Notes: generated from the letters alone by a model not told the origin. A DNA stretch of 64,000 nucleotides from Astrothelium macrocarpum (GCA_021030915.1 JAGEMR010000037.1:124001-188000); one strand, 5' to 3'. Numbered from the stretch's first letter, positions 1 through 12,246 are shown. Numbers and translations: made by a program.

Positions 1-218
1 TGAACGCGGCACAAAACCAGTACTATTACTCGGAAGGTGCGGAACAGGAGGCAGAAGTACTTTCTGCTGCCTTCAACTGGAAAGCTGATGCATCAAAGCA
101 AGAGGATATCGTGTTTGATGAAGATGACAGGGTCCGGCTGATTCACCCCGTCTACGTGCTACCGTGGGATGCCGCAGAGCAAACACGGGCATTTTTCAAC
201 AATAAACTTGCGGTTTAG
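1..218 (+). CDS. 3' end of an unidentified gene (partial)
   Basis: An open frame runs from base 3 to a TAG at 216-218 and gives about 71 residues of a C-terminus. The tail is acidic in the middle (a run VFDEDDR) and ends in FFNNKLAV. I do not recognise the family. The start and any upstream exons lie outside the window, and an intron boundary inside this piece cannot be excluded. Codon use looks ordinary for the region, with no sign of decay. Confidence 0.5.
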   Translation, partial: NAAQNQYYYSEGAEQEAEVLSAAFNWKADASKQEDIVFDEDDRVRLIHPVYVLPWDAAEQTRAFFNNKLAV

Positions 219-1506
219 GCCGGCTGTTATATATGAAGGAGAGTCACTGCTTATGTCTTACGCTACTCCAAAGATGGGCGGATGGCCTATGGGGGCATAG
301 CACGAGAGATGGAGCATCATATCGAGTCATAACGCCTGACGCCATAGGCCTAGATATTGGGTTGCTTGGCACTTATGTCAGGGACACAGCGTCAGCCTGC
401 ACAACATAATGAGGTCAAGAGGATGCAGACGGCCGGGGACAGAGCGATGGTGCAAACGGTTGAGGATCTGGTTGGCGGCGGAGGAGCGATTGATGCATTA
501 ATGAATTCAAAAGTGTAACGGAATGTTTCATATTGGTCGTGGGCATGGAACACGAAGGGCCATCGGCGTTGGCCGCAGATGTAGTGCGAAGTTCGTATAC
601 TGACAATCATCAAATGATTTATGCACGACCGGATCAGATGTGCGGGCAACGAGAATGAAAGCGGCAAATGGTCAGCAACTTTGCATGCAAGGAGGCGGGC
701 TCAACGCGCAGTGCATGCGGTAGCGCATGCCGAGCGCGTACCAGTTACCGCCGACGCGGTCGCAAACATGCGGAGGACACATGTAGCAGTTCCTGCCCGG
801 GTCTGGCTTGCTCGTGGCCAATTTGGCCTCAGTCGGCGCGACTGCAGCAGGCCTCGCGCACACGATGCCACCGTTGCATGGTGTCCCGGCCAGAAGGGGC
901 GGGGATGGGAAAAGTGGTACGGGCGGCACACCGTGGCTGCGTGGCTCGGCGGACCAGGCAGCGACGGAGTGGAGAGGGAGCGCAGAGCAGAGCAGAGTAG
1001 AACAGCGCATGCAGCAACAAGCAACGCGCACAGCAATGCAACCTTTAAATGAAGCTTCGATGTTCGATGCAATGGAAGCGAGGCTGAGAAAGAAGGAAAA
1101 AAAAAAGCCAAAAAATGGCTTGATCGGACAGGCAGGATGCGGATGGTGGTGGCCGAGCTTGCACTTAGATTCGACCAAGGGGCGGTGTGAGCGGCCGGGG
1201 CTTGCTGCACGTCCAGCCAATGGCGCGGGGCGAGCCAGCCGCTGCTCACCGCATTTTCCTCCACTCCAACCCCTCACCCATTGCCGTCTCGCTCTCCCTC
1301 TCTGCAAAGCTGCTCTCTCCTCTGCCTGCTCAGTCCAGCCCCGAGCTCTGCCAGAGTAGGTCAAGACGAGGCCCAGAGTAGTCAGCAGAGCCCTCAACTC
1401 CACCTCGTCGGCGATCATGCTCTCCTCTCCGCAGTCCTCGACGGGGCGCCGAGTTTAGCTGCTCGCACCGCCAGCCGCCATCTCTACACCGACTCCTCGA
1501 CTGTCC
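219..1506. other. intergenic region and probable long 5' leader of the transcription factor gene
   Basis: No gene is supported here. Several overlapping open frames on both strands (up to about 250 codons at 672-1418) exist only because the sequence is GC-rich; they share no frame logic and look like chance. From about 880 to 1180 the + strand is G-rich, and from about 1240 to 1500 it becomes strongly pyrimidine-rich (CTCCACTCC, CTCTCCCTCTC), as is common just upstream of fungal start codons. A poly-A run lies at about 1097-1106. Confidence 0.6.
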
Positions 1507-4114
1507 ATGAATCCTCCTGCTCCGCCCGTGCTGACAATGGACTCGCTCGCCTTTGCCCACGATGCCATCGCTGGCCCACAGCGCTTCTCTTATCTTCCTT
1601 CAACTACGACCTGGCCGCCGATGAGCCTGGAGCACGACCAAACCGACATGTCGCAACAGCACCATCCGCACCAGCATCAGCACCAGCACCAGCACCAGCA
1701 CCAGCACCAGCAGCACCAGCAGCAACAGCAGCAGCAGCAATACCATTCGCAGTCGCTCGACCCTGCTTCCCACTCAAACCACAATGCCAACCTGAATCAA
1801 ACCGTAAGCGCTGGCCAGTTTAACATGAACCATCATCATCACGGGAGGCCGAATCCCTCCACGGCCGCGACTCCAATGTCCACCGCTGCTCTTCGATATC
1901 CACAATCCATGGACCCATCCGCGGCCATGCTAACAACGGACTGGCAATACCAACTAGCTCAGCAGACCCAGCAAACATATATCCACGATCCGGCCTTCGA
2001 GCAGGCCTTTTCGAATGCCGCCTACGCTGGTCTTCAATCATCGCCTGTTGATTACATGCCTTCTACCACTGCACCTATGAGTGCTGCCCTTGCCTTGGAT
2101 GCCAGTACTCTTGCTCAACAGTACATGCCAATGTCTGCTCCAATGGATCCCCTAAACACCATGACCTATCCAGTCCGAGATTTTCAGAGTGAGATGATGA
2201 GAATGGGCATGGCTAACGATTCTATGGGATCGGCAGATGTCCACCAACATTCGAATTTGGCAGGCACTTCGCCAACCGACAGCTTCCTCGAGGCTCGCTC
2301 TGTGTCTGGTAGTGATGGCTGGACTAGTGTGGAATTCCAAGTGCCTCCATCTCGTCAATCATTTGACTCATACACTGATGCTACCGTCTTCAATCCCAAC
2401 CAAACTCTACACATTCGGACCGACTCGGACTCTTCGGGGTCTGATATGGCTTTGTCTGCTCACTCGCTCGGTAGCAGTTATGAAGAGGTTCCTTTTGCCC
2501 TCATCAACTCACCCAACTCGGAGTCGAATCTTGACCTGACCCAAATCCACACTGCACCTAATGGGCTCCCAGACTATGGTCAAGAATGTGATTTGCATCA
2601 TCATTCCCCTCATCACCACAATGTTTCACGGACTTCTCCAGCTGAGCCCATTGACATCAAGCACCCTGTCTCATCTTCCGTGTCGCCGTCATCGTCTGGC
2701 ATGAGCTCACCACCCTCAAGACGGAAAAAGAGTCCCATGGCCAAAACTACCAAAGCAGTCATCAAGAAGGTAGCACACTCAACAAGAAAGGATGCCCTAT
2801 CAGAAAAGAAGGTCGGCCGCAGGCGGGGTCCTCTTCGTCCCGATCAACGACAGCAAGCTCATGAGATCCGAAAGCTTCGGGCTTGCTTACGTTGCAAATT
2901 TCTCAAGAAGACTTGTGACAAAGGTGATCCTTGTGGTGGTTGCCAACCATCCCACACTCGGCTCTGGCAGGTACCCTGCACTCGCATCGACATCAAGGAT
3001 ATTGCCTACTTTATGAAGGATTGGAAGGCCGATTACGAGAGACACGTGACTCTTGGCTTCTCAGTAGATAACATCAAGGGCTTCTCTCAGAACGAACGGA
3101 CCCTATACATCACTCATGGTTATGGTCATTACCTTCCTGTTGCTGCCCGTGAAGTCTTTGTCCGTGACGAGAATTGCTTCGGTTTGGATTGGGTGGAAAC
3201 ATGGGATGAAAAGCCAAAATCATTTGAACTTGACACAGCAAAACTCACCGCAGGAATGGAAGGCATCTCGGCATCTCTCCTATCCGAATACATTGATCGC
3301 CACCTTGACAATGGTTTTGAGAAATTCATCGACGAGTACTTTGAGGGAACCAAATTCCTGACGGAGATGCTCAAGACTGCTTACCGTTATTACCTTCGTG
3401 AGGGATTACCGGTCATCCGCAAGGCTCTCAGGCTCGTTATTGCCTATAACCTGACCATGCACTTCACCATGGTGGAGGGTCTGTCCGAGCAAGAGGGTGA
3501 TAAGGGCAAGATTGATGATGACAGTTCCAGATTCAATGGAAAGACTGTTGCTCCAGTCATGATCAACTTCCAAGTCAAATGTGCCCTCGGAAACATGTGG
3601 CGCGAGCTCCAAAAGGATATTCTTGAGGAACTCTCAACCTTGTACTCAAGTGTGTACAGTGGTGAGAAGCTCAAGAACTGGCCCACCATCTTCATGTTGG
3701 CAGCAATCCTCCTTGCTGTCTGGGAAGAGATGCAATTTGATTGCCACTATCGCGTTCCAGACAACAATGTCGTCGAGAAATTCTGCAATGACATGGAGGC
3801 AACTCCTGTTGGTGTCATTGTCGGTCTATTCCAGGCCATCAGTCAGCGTGTGCCTGCCTTCAGCGAATGGGACTCACGCAAGCACCACTACATTTTGAAC
3901 TCGAATCCTGCTGTTTGTGACGCCATGACGGAAGTCCGTGGTCACGTCAGCAAATATGGTAAGTCTTACATTGACACCCCTCATTGGATCTGCAGCTTAC
4001 ACTTTCCGCTCAGAAAAATACCTCAAGTCGAGAGCAGAGACCAAGTTTGACCGGAATGACTTTGACTGCTTGTCTAACAAGTTCCTGTCGAAGCTCGTCA
4101 TTCGGGCCAACTAA
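1507..4114 (+). CDS. Zn-cluster transcription factor with His/Gln tract (850 aa)
   Basis: Two exons, 1507-3958 and 4014-4114. The 55 nt intron (GTAAGT...CAG) lies near the 3' end; reading through it would give a false C-terminus. The spliced tail ends in KLVIRAN. ATG 1507 is used, with a second in-frame ATG ten codons on. The N-terminal half is low-complexity (His/Gln tract at about residues 50-80, then Ser/Pro-rich stretches) and looks like an activation region. A basic segment (about 400-455) precedes a cysteine cluster C460-x2-C463-x6-C470-x5-C476-x2-C479-x11-C491. This resembles a Zn(II)2Cys6 DNA-binding domain, but the last spacing (11) exceeds the usual 6-8. The C-terminal half is globular and unassigned. 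Likely a nuclear regulator conserved in filamentous fungi; I cannot name the orthologue or its targets. Confidence 0.85.
1666..1743 (+). repeat. CAGCAC/CAGCAA microsatellite coding a His/Gln tract
   Basis: Near-perfect hexamer CAGCAC repeats pass into CAG/CAA repeats, encoding alternating His-Gln and then poly-Gln near residues 54-79 of the transcription factor. Such tracts change length easily by slippage and stay in frame because the unit is a multiple of three. Confidence 0.9.
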
Positions 4115-5849
4115 GCCAACTCTCCTTGGACGGCCGACACTTAAAAAAAACTTTTGATTTCATGCCGATCTAATGCATTACAATCCATCTTCGCAACAGT
4201 ACGACGACTACTTACGGCCTCCTTATAACCTTCAATTGCATGTCCTGATTAGCTGGGTGCTTGTTGACGGACTACTGCGCTCTTTTCTTTTGTAGCCTTC
4301 CGTCAGTGTTTTTTTCCTTCTTAATGTTATCTTCCAGCATTCCTTGCTGTGGACGAACCCCAGTCATGCCTTTACTGCCGTTATGACATAAAGAGCAAAC
4401 AAGACAAGAAAGCCCAACGAAGTCACGTCAGCGCACGACTTGCTTTTTCACTTGCAGCCATCATATTCTGTAGCGTTCTTGTCACCGTCGCTGATCGCTT
4501 ATCATTATCCTTACAACTTCCTTTCATGACAGTCATGGCGGGCTTCTGTGGGAACTTATAAGAGATGATACCTTACAAATCATGTTTCTTTGTACGGTTT
4601 CGGAATCGAAACTTTCCTGGTCCCCATTTGCCAAACGAGTTCTACGACTTGAATAGTTTCTGATCTTTTTGATTCTTTTCAAAAAAGATTCGATATCCCC
4701 CAACCAATCAACCAAAATTTTATATTGGCGATGGCGTTGCTTACAGAGCGACGGTAGCCCCGCAAGGGGGGTGGCCGAGAATATCATTTGAGCTCGAGAT
4801 GGTTGTTCTTTTTTTGTACCTACTCGATTTTATCCATATACATATTCAACAGTTTGCAGAGTTGAAGTGATCGCAATTACTGCCCATTGTTGATCTGGTG
4901 ATGATGATGCTGCTCTTCTCGTATACCTGACTTTGCATCCGCGGAATCGCCGGTTTTCCTAACGCAATGTCATGGAGCGGTGAAAATCCCTGCATCTGTC
5001 ATTGACCTATATTGTATCACAAGGCAAGGAGAAGTGCAGAACAGGGATGAAGCCGGAAAAGTTAACGGTCCCAACCGAAAGCTAAAATAATTTTTGTGGT
5101 GCGCTTGTTGAGATAAGCCACTAGCTCCGATCCATGGATTTATGCATTCTTTTCAGCTAGCCGGATGCGCAAGGAAATGACTCGGAGAGGCGCCAACCAG
5201 GGGTCGGGTCGAGTATCTCTGTTGATCCAAGTTCAAACATGGACTCTTGGCCTAACAGACCGAGTAAGATGGCGCAATATACGCCCGTCGTTAACACTAA
5301 CGCCTTTTGTATGGCTATTCCAAAGCTTAGGCCCAAATATTAGTGTTGCTTGATAGGACCTAAGCTGCTTCCCTTTCTTGGTGCCCATTGCATCTACAGA
5401 GTACTTTGACAGAACTATCGGAGCAATCGCATAGTAAAACGTCGTCTCACTGCCAACAAGCACATCGCTAAAAACGCACAAAGCACGTAACTTCAGCAAA
5501 ATTATGTGGCACCAGTAAAAAACAAACCCCTGACGTCATCCAGGCTCGAACAACCACTGAGGTAATAGATGAGACTAGGTAGAAAGGTCACTTGAGGTGA
5601 TTTCGTCTCATCTCTCAAAATTATTTCAGTACCCAAAAGGATTCCAACTAGCTGAATAAAACGCTTTTATTGCATTACAAATCTTAAGCAGTACAGAATG
5701 AGGTGGGAGTGCCGGGCGCGACTGTGGACATGGCCATAACACGTCGCGTTACCACTACACTTCAACTGATTTAGCTTGAGAGCTTGCATGAGCAATGAAT
5801 ATTGAACCTCGTACTCATTACACCGTCTACCTAAAGCTGCAGTGGGCTG
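4115..5849. other. intergenic region
   Basis: Downstream of the transcription factor there is a plausible 3' UTR (AT-rich stretches, TTAAAAAAAAC at about 4141). I find no gene with convincing codon or splice structure. An 88-codon minus frame at 5233-5499 has no recognisable content. I see no tRNA-like cloverleaf and no repeats. Confidence 0.5.
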
Positions 5850-6777
5850 TCAGGCTCGTTCTGAGATCAGGGTCGCCTAAGAAGAATTCAACCTTGTTTT
5901 ACCCTACATACAATTGCATAAGCTTCAAACAAGGGCAAACAACGTTCATTGCTTTCTAATCAGCCTCATTGGTCTTCTAAAACCTTACTCACCTTAAAAT
6001 ACCACTCAAATACTGACAAGTATGTGAACTCGGCCAGACCGTCAGTCAACAGCCACTCCAGTATTTGGCCTGTTAGTCCCTGTTGTAGTCGCATCTGCTT
6101 TCGTGCGATTAGGAGGATGATTTCCAAATAGTGTTGATTTTGCGGGTTAATGCACAAACTTCTGCTTCAACGTCCTCCCGAATCTACATGTTGATCAGGT
6201 GATTTCATATGCAGCGCAACTTGAGTGACAAAAGAAGCTCGAAGATCCACCAAAGACATTAACTGTAACACTTTCCGACAGCTTCTACTGTTTTCTCGGA
6301 ACGCTAATCCAGCTAAGAGTTTCTTGGCGATAACGTAAAAGTTCACGAGTCTTTTGGGGACTGAAAGGCCTGGAAAGAAAGATTTAATTCATGTCACGTA
6401 ATACCACTCACCTTTTGGAGGCCATGCTTGACACTCTTAGCAGTGCCGAGCCACAATGCTCGATCCCGTTCAAACATCAGACCTACGCAACGAAGCCATA
6501 AGTCGTCCAGACATATCTTGTAAAGAACCATTGTGTTGACCGAGCGCATTGTTCCGCCGGGGTTGGCTGAAGACTCAGGTGGAAGCTTTGATCGAAGCAC
6601 CTTGAACTTGCTCAATAGCACAAGTGATTGAAGAATTGCGAACGACGGCTTTGGCTCAAGCCGTAACAACATGGCTTCAACATATGTCCAGTCTGAAGCT
6701 AGGTAATTTAGTTGTGTAGCTGAGTCGTTTGAACGGGCACGAAGCGTTATCTCGACATTGCTAAGAACGTCAAGCAT
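5850..6777 (-). pseudogene. hypothetical gene or decayed gene, structure unclear
   Basis: The first exon, from ATG 6777 to an AAG/GTGAGT donor at about 6411, reads as real coding sequence (122 codons, hydrophobic helical composition with RALWLGTAK near its end). A GTGAGT...TTCCAG or TTTCAG intron follows, but the nearest acceptors give a stop within a few codons. A different frame is open for about 65 codons downstream (KKLLAGLAF, VALHMKSP), then meets TGA, and the same frame runs on to a second clean GTGAGT donor at about 5965 and an acceptor at 5877. The last exon ends TLISERA-stop at 5850. Either an unusual acceptor (for example GCCAAG) is used, or the gene has lost its frame. No family recognised. 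Confidence 0.35.
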
Positions 6778-7424
6778 GGCTAACGAGCACGAGTCATGCA
6801 GTGGTAAATGTTAAAGTCCGTGGATGGTTAAGAAGAGAGATGCTCGCTATGAAATAAAGAGCGGAAAGAAGGCTGCTACGAAGAAAGTGGCAGAACTCAA
6901 CATTTATATAGCATCAAGCTTACCATATATTCAGTATGTCAATTAACCTCACAGGAAGCAATCAGGGGTGTGTTGGTGATTGAGCACAGGCCGCAGCGCG
7001 CGTGCCTTGGTAATTATGGTGGTTACAGAAAAATTGATGACGTGTGTGGATGCAAAGCTGTGTTGAACTCTCCCTTGCTAACGACGAAATCTTGAGAGAA
7101 GCTTGAGTGAAAGACGGTGAAATTCTTTGACTTGTGTGATATTAAGCAATAGGAGGTGACACAGGATTCCAGCAAGTTCGATCACCAAGCCAAGCCACAT
7201 CCGGCCGTCACGCGAGTTCTGCCTAGGTACAACTCAGGTGAGGCAGATTAGTCACAGCGTCCAGCCACTGCCGCCACCTCCAACCACTTTATAAGGTCCC
7301 CCCACTGCCTCAACTTGCCGCTTCCCTTACACCTACAACTGCCCTACTTTTCCACCACGATTCCACACTTGAACCAAATCTTCATCCCATCAATCTACTC
7401 TCAAACACTTTAGAAGCCTTCACC
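6778..7424 (+). promoter_or_regulatory. polyubiquitin promoter and leader
   Basis: A TTATAAG box lies at 7289-7295, about 130 bases before the polyubiquitin ATG, followed by a pyrimidine-rich leader (7300-7420) typical of strongly expressed fungal genes. Around 7085-7130 there are several GAA and TTC trinucleotides (GAGAAGCTTGAGTGAA, TGAAATTCTTTGA) that could form a degenerate heat-shock element, though the spacing is imperfect. Stress induction of UBI4-type genes is established in yeast; here it is only inferred. Confidence 0.4.
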
Positions 7425-8457
7425 ATGCAGATCTTCGTCAAGACTTGTAAGCAGCCTTGCTCAACCGCCTCTTAATTACGTTAGCGTTGCTGATAGCTTT
7501 GTAGTGACCGGAAAGACCATCACCCTTGAGGTGGAATCTTCTGACACTATTGATAATGTTAAGTCAAAGATTCAAGACAAGGAGGGCATTCCTCCTGACC
7601 AGCAACGCTTGATCTTTGCTGGTAAACAACTCGAGGACGGCCGGACATTGTCCGACTACAATATTCAGAAAGAGTCCACTCTCCACCTTGTGCTCCGTCT
7701 GCGTGGTGGCATGCAAATCTTTGTCAAGACTCGTGAGTTGAATCCCTTCAATCTGTCTGCAGTTCGATGCGGTACTAACAGCTAGTCAGTTACCGGTAAG
7801 ACGATCACTCTCGAGGTGGAGTCCTCAGACACTATCGACAACGTGAAGTCGAAGATCCAGGATAAAGAAGGTATTCCACCTGACCAGCAGCGCCTGATCT
7901 TCGCCGGCAAGCAGCTTGAAGATGGCCGCACCCTTTCCGACTACAACATCCAGAAGGAATCCACCCTCCATCTCGTCCTCCGTCTCCGTGGTGGTATGCA
8001 AATCTTCGTCAAGACCTTGACTGGTAAGACGATCACATTAGAGGTTGAGTCATCAGACACAATCGACAATGTCAAGTCAAAAATTCAGGACAAGGAGGGT
8101 ATCCCACCAGATCAACAACGTCTTATCTTTGCCGGCAAGCAGCTCGAAGATGGTCGTACCTTGAGCGATTATAACATTCAAAAGGAATCGACCCTTCATC
8201 TCGTCCTTCGTCTCCGTGGTGGTATGCAAATTTTTGTCAAAACCCTCACTGGCAAGACCATCACATTAGAAGTTGAGAGCTCCGATACCATTGATAATGT
8301 CAAGAGCAAGATTCAGGACAAGGAAGGTATCCCGCCAGATCAACAGCGTCTCATCTTCGCTGGTAAGCAATTGGAGGATGGCCGAACTCTTTCAGACTAC
8401 AACATTCAAAAAGAGAGCACACTGCACTTGGTGCTTCGTCTCCGTGGTGGCCAGTAG
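7425..8457 (+). CDS. UBI4: polyubiquitin, four head-to-tail repeats plus terminal Gln
   Basis: Three exons: 7425-7446, 7505-7732 and 7790-8457, with introns of 58 and 57 nt. Both introns sit at the same codon, the Leu of [11 protein letters not shown] (after seven codons plus one base of a repeat): one in repeat 1 and one in repeat 2. The product is 305 aa, that is 4 x 76 residues each ending LRLRGG, plus one Gln that blocks the last repeat until it is processed. Deubiquitinases cut it to free ubiquitin for tagging of proteins in cytosol and nucleus. The repeats are identical in protein but differ at many synonymous sites, so they are not recent copies. The matching intron positions suggest that the duplicated unit carried its intron. 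Confidence 0.97.
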
Positions 8458-8906
8458 AAGTGGTTTTTGTTTTTGTCCTTATACCTCATGATTACTAGCG
8501 ATGGATAGGTGGCCTGATGACTGGCGCACGATAAACTGTTACGGCAGTTTGAAAGAAGCCTTATTTGGGTTTACATAGACCACTATGAATATGGAGCTTA
8601 CACGCTTCTTTCAGTGAAACAATGTTCTCATGTGCGAAAAGTGATTTGCTGTCTTGTGATAAGGTTCTTCACAGGCATTTGATTGTAGCAAGTAGATCTA
8701 CCTTAGTGGGACAATTTATCCCCACGCAATGTAGTTTTCATGATAAAAATCCGCCGAAATCAGAAACTCGTTACCAGTTGCCAAGCCTTGAACATTTGGT
8801 GATTGTACGGAAGCTTCCAGCTACAATCCTTCCCCACTAGCAAGTGATTCTATCACTTCAACGATGCATATCTCGTACACCACACGTGTTGAACCTTAAT
8901 GTGCCA
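8458..8906. other. intergenic region
   Basis: This holds the polyubiquitin 3' flank and the leader of the RING protein gene. A frame open from 8844 enters the next gene, but its first codon is GTG; the first in-frame ATG is at 8907 and starts the conserved N-terminus. No other feature seen. Confidence 0.6.
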
Positions 8907-11116
8907 ATGCCATCGTATTTCTATCATTTGACCCTTGAACTTTACTCATATCCAGGATTCCAAGGTGCACGAGAAGAACGAGACAAGGCAGCAGACATAT
9001 TCATTCCGCTTTGTGGCACCGATATCTTCACAACCTCTTTGCCACCCCATACCCTTTCAAGACATCGAAGACAGAAGTCCTACAAAGGAACCTCTAGGGC
9101 GGAAGAGCTAGCGCATCTTCAGCGCGCCATCGGAAGTCGTAAGCAGCACAAGAGGAGGGCCTCAGAAAGCTCAAAGGGATTCCACAATCTTCCTGGGAGT
9201 CGCAATAATCTTGTCGAGCAACATCGTAAAGAGGCAGAGAAGGACTGGAGGTACGATAGGGTGACAATAGAGAGCATTGATATGGAAGTGCAAGGGAACA
9301 GGGGCAATCAAATCGCAGAGACTTCCATTGAACAAGGCACGGCTACAAGAGCTCCTCCAAACGGTCTGGCAAATAAAGGAGTTTACGTACCTCTTAACCC
9401 AAAGAATACAGAAGTAGGATGGGGCGTCGTCCACCTGTACCGTGACAATAAGGAGACACCGGGACTTTACGATGATCAAGATTCAACTACAGGGTCGGAG
9501 AGTGAGCAGGGCGACAAGATTACCAACGTTGCAGACTTCGACGAAGGAGCATGCACGACACTATGCATCTTGGCGGTCCCATCATACATGACTCCTTCTG
9601 ATCTTCTAGGCTTCTTGGGAGAACAAACGAGAGACGATGTCAGCCATTTCCGCTTGATCAAGACTGGCAAAAGCAATAAGTACATGGTGCTCATGAAGTT
9701 CCGAGAGGCACAACAGGCAAAAAGATGGCGGAAAGAGTGGAATGGGAAGCTGTTCAATAGTATGGATGTGAGTAGACTGCTATTGCGATTTACTGGGAAC
9801 AGCTTGCTAACATACAACAGGCTGAGACCTGTCACGTTGTTTTCGTAAAGTCGATCGAGTTCCAAACACCGGAGACAGACCAAGATCCATCAAACTTCCC
9901 AGACATGACAAATGATCCATTCACTCCAGCTGTCAGACCTCATGCTGCGGCGGTACATCCAGCGATTTCGCCATCACCTACAGAGTCATCTGTGCATCCG
10001 TCCTCAGCTCTATCAACCAAACCATTTGCACCACCTACGCAGTCGCTAGTAGAGTTACCAACGTGTCCCGTATGCTTGGAGCGGATGGATGAGACGACAG
10101 GACTTCTCACGATTCTGTGCCAGCACGTCTTTCACTGTGCCTGTTTAGAGAAATGGAGAGGAAGCGGCTGTCCTGTGTGCCGGTACACTCAGAATGACGC
10201 TATGACCGGGCTTCATGGCTACCCTTTCCCTGAAGAGATGCCGGATAATGAGTGCAGTGTCTGTGGATCGACAGCCAATTTGTGGATTTGTCTGATATGT
10301 GGTAATGTTGGCTGCGGTCGATACGACTCTGCGCATGCCTTTGCACATTACGAAGCTACTTCACATTCCTATGCCATGGACGTAGCAACGCAGCATGTCT
10401 GGGACTATGCTGGCGATGGCTACGTTCATCGACTAATCCAAAACAAATCAGACGGCAAACTCGTAGACCTTCCTACTGCGCTCTCGTCCATGAATGTCTC
10501 TTCCAATCCGAACTCTGCCTATACTGCTATCGGAGTTGATTCGATATCCCGGGAGAAATTCGAGAACATGTCTACCGAGTACACTTATCTTTTGACCTCC
10601 CAGCTCGACAGCCAGCGTCGATACTTTGAGGAACAGCTTGAACGGGCAGTCGATAAAGCTTCAAAGGCTTCTGCTACCGCAGAGAAGGCAGCTGAAAGCG
10701 CAAATTCTGCGACGCGGCAATTATCAGATGTCCAAGCTGCGCTTGCGGAATCTCAGGGTATCACATCAGATCTCACCAGGCAGCTTGATCGGGTGGAGAA
10801 ACGGGCAACGCGGTTCGAAAAGATGGCACGGGAGATGGGGACACAGCTCAAGGAAGAAAAGACCATTAATGAGAGTTTGATGACAAGAATCAAGCATCTG
10901 GACGGCAGAACTGCTGAGCTAGAGGACAAGAACAGGGATCTTGAAGAGCAGAACAGGGACATGACTTTCTTCATTAGCGGACAGGCAAAGCTAAAGGAGC
11001 TTGAAGAAGGGGGCGAAAAGGGGGTCACAGAGGGCGACGTAAGTCTGCCAGAGATTAAGAAGTCCGGGTCTTCCAAAAGGAAGAAGGGCAAGGGTAAAGC
11101 GGGTGTTTCGGCGTAA
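8907..11116 (+). CDS. ETP1: BRAP2/Etp1-type RING and UBP zinc-finger protein (718 aa)
   Basis: Two exons, 8907-9768 and 9822-11116; the 53 nt intron (GTGAGT...CAG) joins NSMD to AETCHV. ATG 8907 is chosen because MPSYFYHLTLELY is the conserved start in fungal members. Domains in order: a BRAP2 RRM-like domain (about 225-310, TTLCILAVPSYMTPSD); a RING-H2 with C369, C372, C387, H389, H392, C395, C404, C407; a UBP-type zinc finger from C432 (CSVCGSTANLWICLICG, then AFAHYEATSHSY and HVWDYAGDGYVH), which binds free ubiquitin C-termini in relatives; a long coiled coil (about 530-690); and a Lys-rich tail. In yeast Etp1 is linked to ethanol tolerance, in mammals BRAP2 to Ras/MAPK signalling and cytoplasmic retention. 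Probably a cytosolic E3 ligase. It lies just downstream of polyubiquitin on the same strand. Confidence 0.92.
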
Positions 11117-12246
11117 ATCTGGTGGAACTCCTTCCATTTTAATAAGAGTGCGTGGAGGCATCATGAAATTTCGACAAGCGTGGCGTTGGAACGTGGGCAT
11201 TGGCGGCGCAGAATACCATCCCATCAATCATTTATTCGGGGACAGCATGGAATTCAACAAACGAGTTTCAGGTTGATATTTTGCCATTGGTTCATGAAAC
11301 ACATACAACCTGGGGATCGATAAGGAGCACACCACTTGAACTGAGGAGCGTACCACCTTACACTTTGGCATGTTTTCAGGTACCTAAACATCTAGACACC
11401 CAAATGAAATACAACCAGAAACGCTATGGGATTCGCAATTGTTAGAGATAGGTTCCTATGGTTTGTGCTCCTCACAATCTAATTGATTGAACTCTTAATT
11501 TTATTTTAATCATAAAGCCCAGTAGTGATGTTTTGAGATATTACATCTGTATCCTCCAAATACTTTGTCACACAGGGGCAGGGCAAGGAATGATCAGCAT
11601 CTCATCCAAGTCAGCTTAAGTTTTTCTTCTTTGGGTCTAAGGTGATGCGCCCTTTATCAATTCCCATCGAAGTTCATGAGTTGGCGCAAAAATGCATGTC
11701 GTCGCGAGTGTACGACGTCGGAGGCTTGTTGCCGAGTCACTTAGCGCAGCCTCTGCCAATCTCCACCTTCAGCTCCCATCTGCCCATGACTACGAGCATC
11801 CAATGAGCAGGCCGCTCGTTTGCATGGGGCACGGCAGAGCCAGGCACCAAAGCAGAAATCGATGTTGGAGGTAGGTAGGCACGTGGGACAAGCGTCGGCC
11901 TTTGGTAGGGGAGCTGGTCGGAGTCGCTTCGATGACGCTATCCCGTGAATTACACTCTACGATCTCCGCTATACCTTCGCGTACCTCATGAACTTCCTTT
12001 CGCGGTGCCCCGGCAAATTCGATCCGCCCTGCGCGATGCTGGTTCCATTCGGCTCTCTCGTATGGGAAAAAATGACGGCAGACCTGCGTTGGGCCGGCAG
12101 GGCCAGGTACAAAGTGTGAAGCTCCCCTGGGCTTTAATCTATTTTCTGTGCATCTAAGGCAGCTCTTGCAATACTTTTTGCCTGCGATCAAGTAGAGCTC
12201 CTTCGTGGTCAATTGCACTTCTGTTTGGTGCCATTGTGGTTTCAAG
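11117..12246. other. intergenic region
   Basis: No gene supported. A 151-codon minus frame (11790-12245) has no recognisable content and covers what should be the phosphatase promoter. AT-rich 3' flank around 11470-11520. No repeats or tRNA seen. Confidence 0.55.

Noticed and set aside
672..1418. Long overlapping frames on both strands upstream of the transcription factor (up to 248 codons)
   Set aside because: They overlap in several frames, lack recognisable domains and lie in GC-rich promoter/leader sequence with few chance stops.
3959..4050. Transcription factor C-terminus read straight through to 4050
   Set aside because: A GTAAGT...CAG intron at 3959-4013 restores a charged, coding-like tail ending at 4114.
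5233..5499. 88-codon minus-strand frame
   Set aside because: No family content, no splice context, no continuation; cannot be told from chance.
11790..12245. 151-codon minus-strand frame before the phosphatase
   Set aside because: Covers the likely promoter of the phosphatase and shows no recognisable motif.
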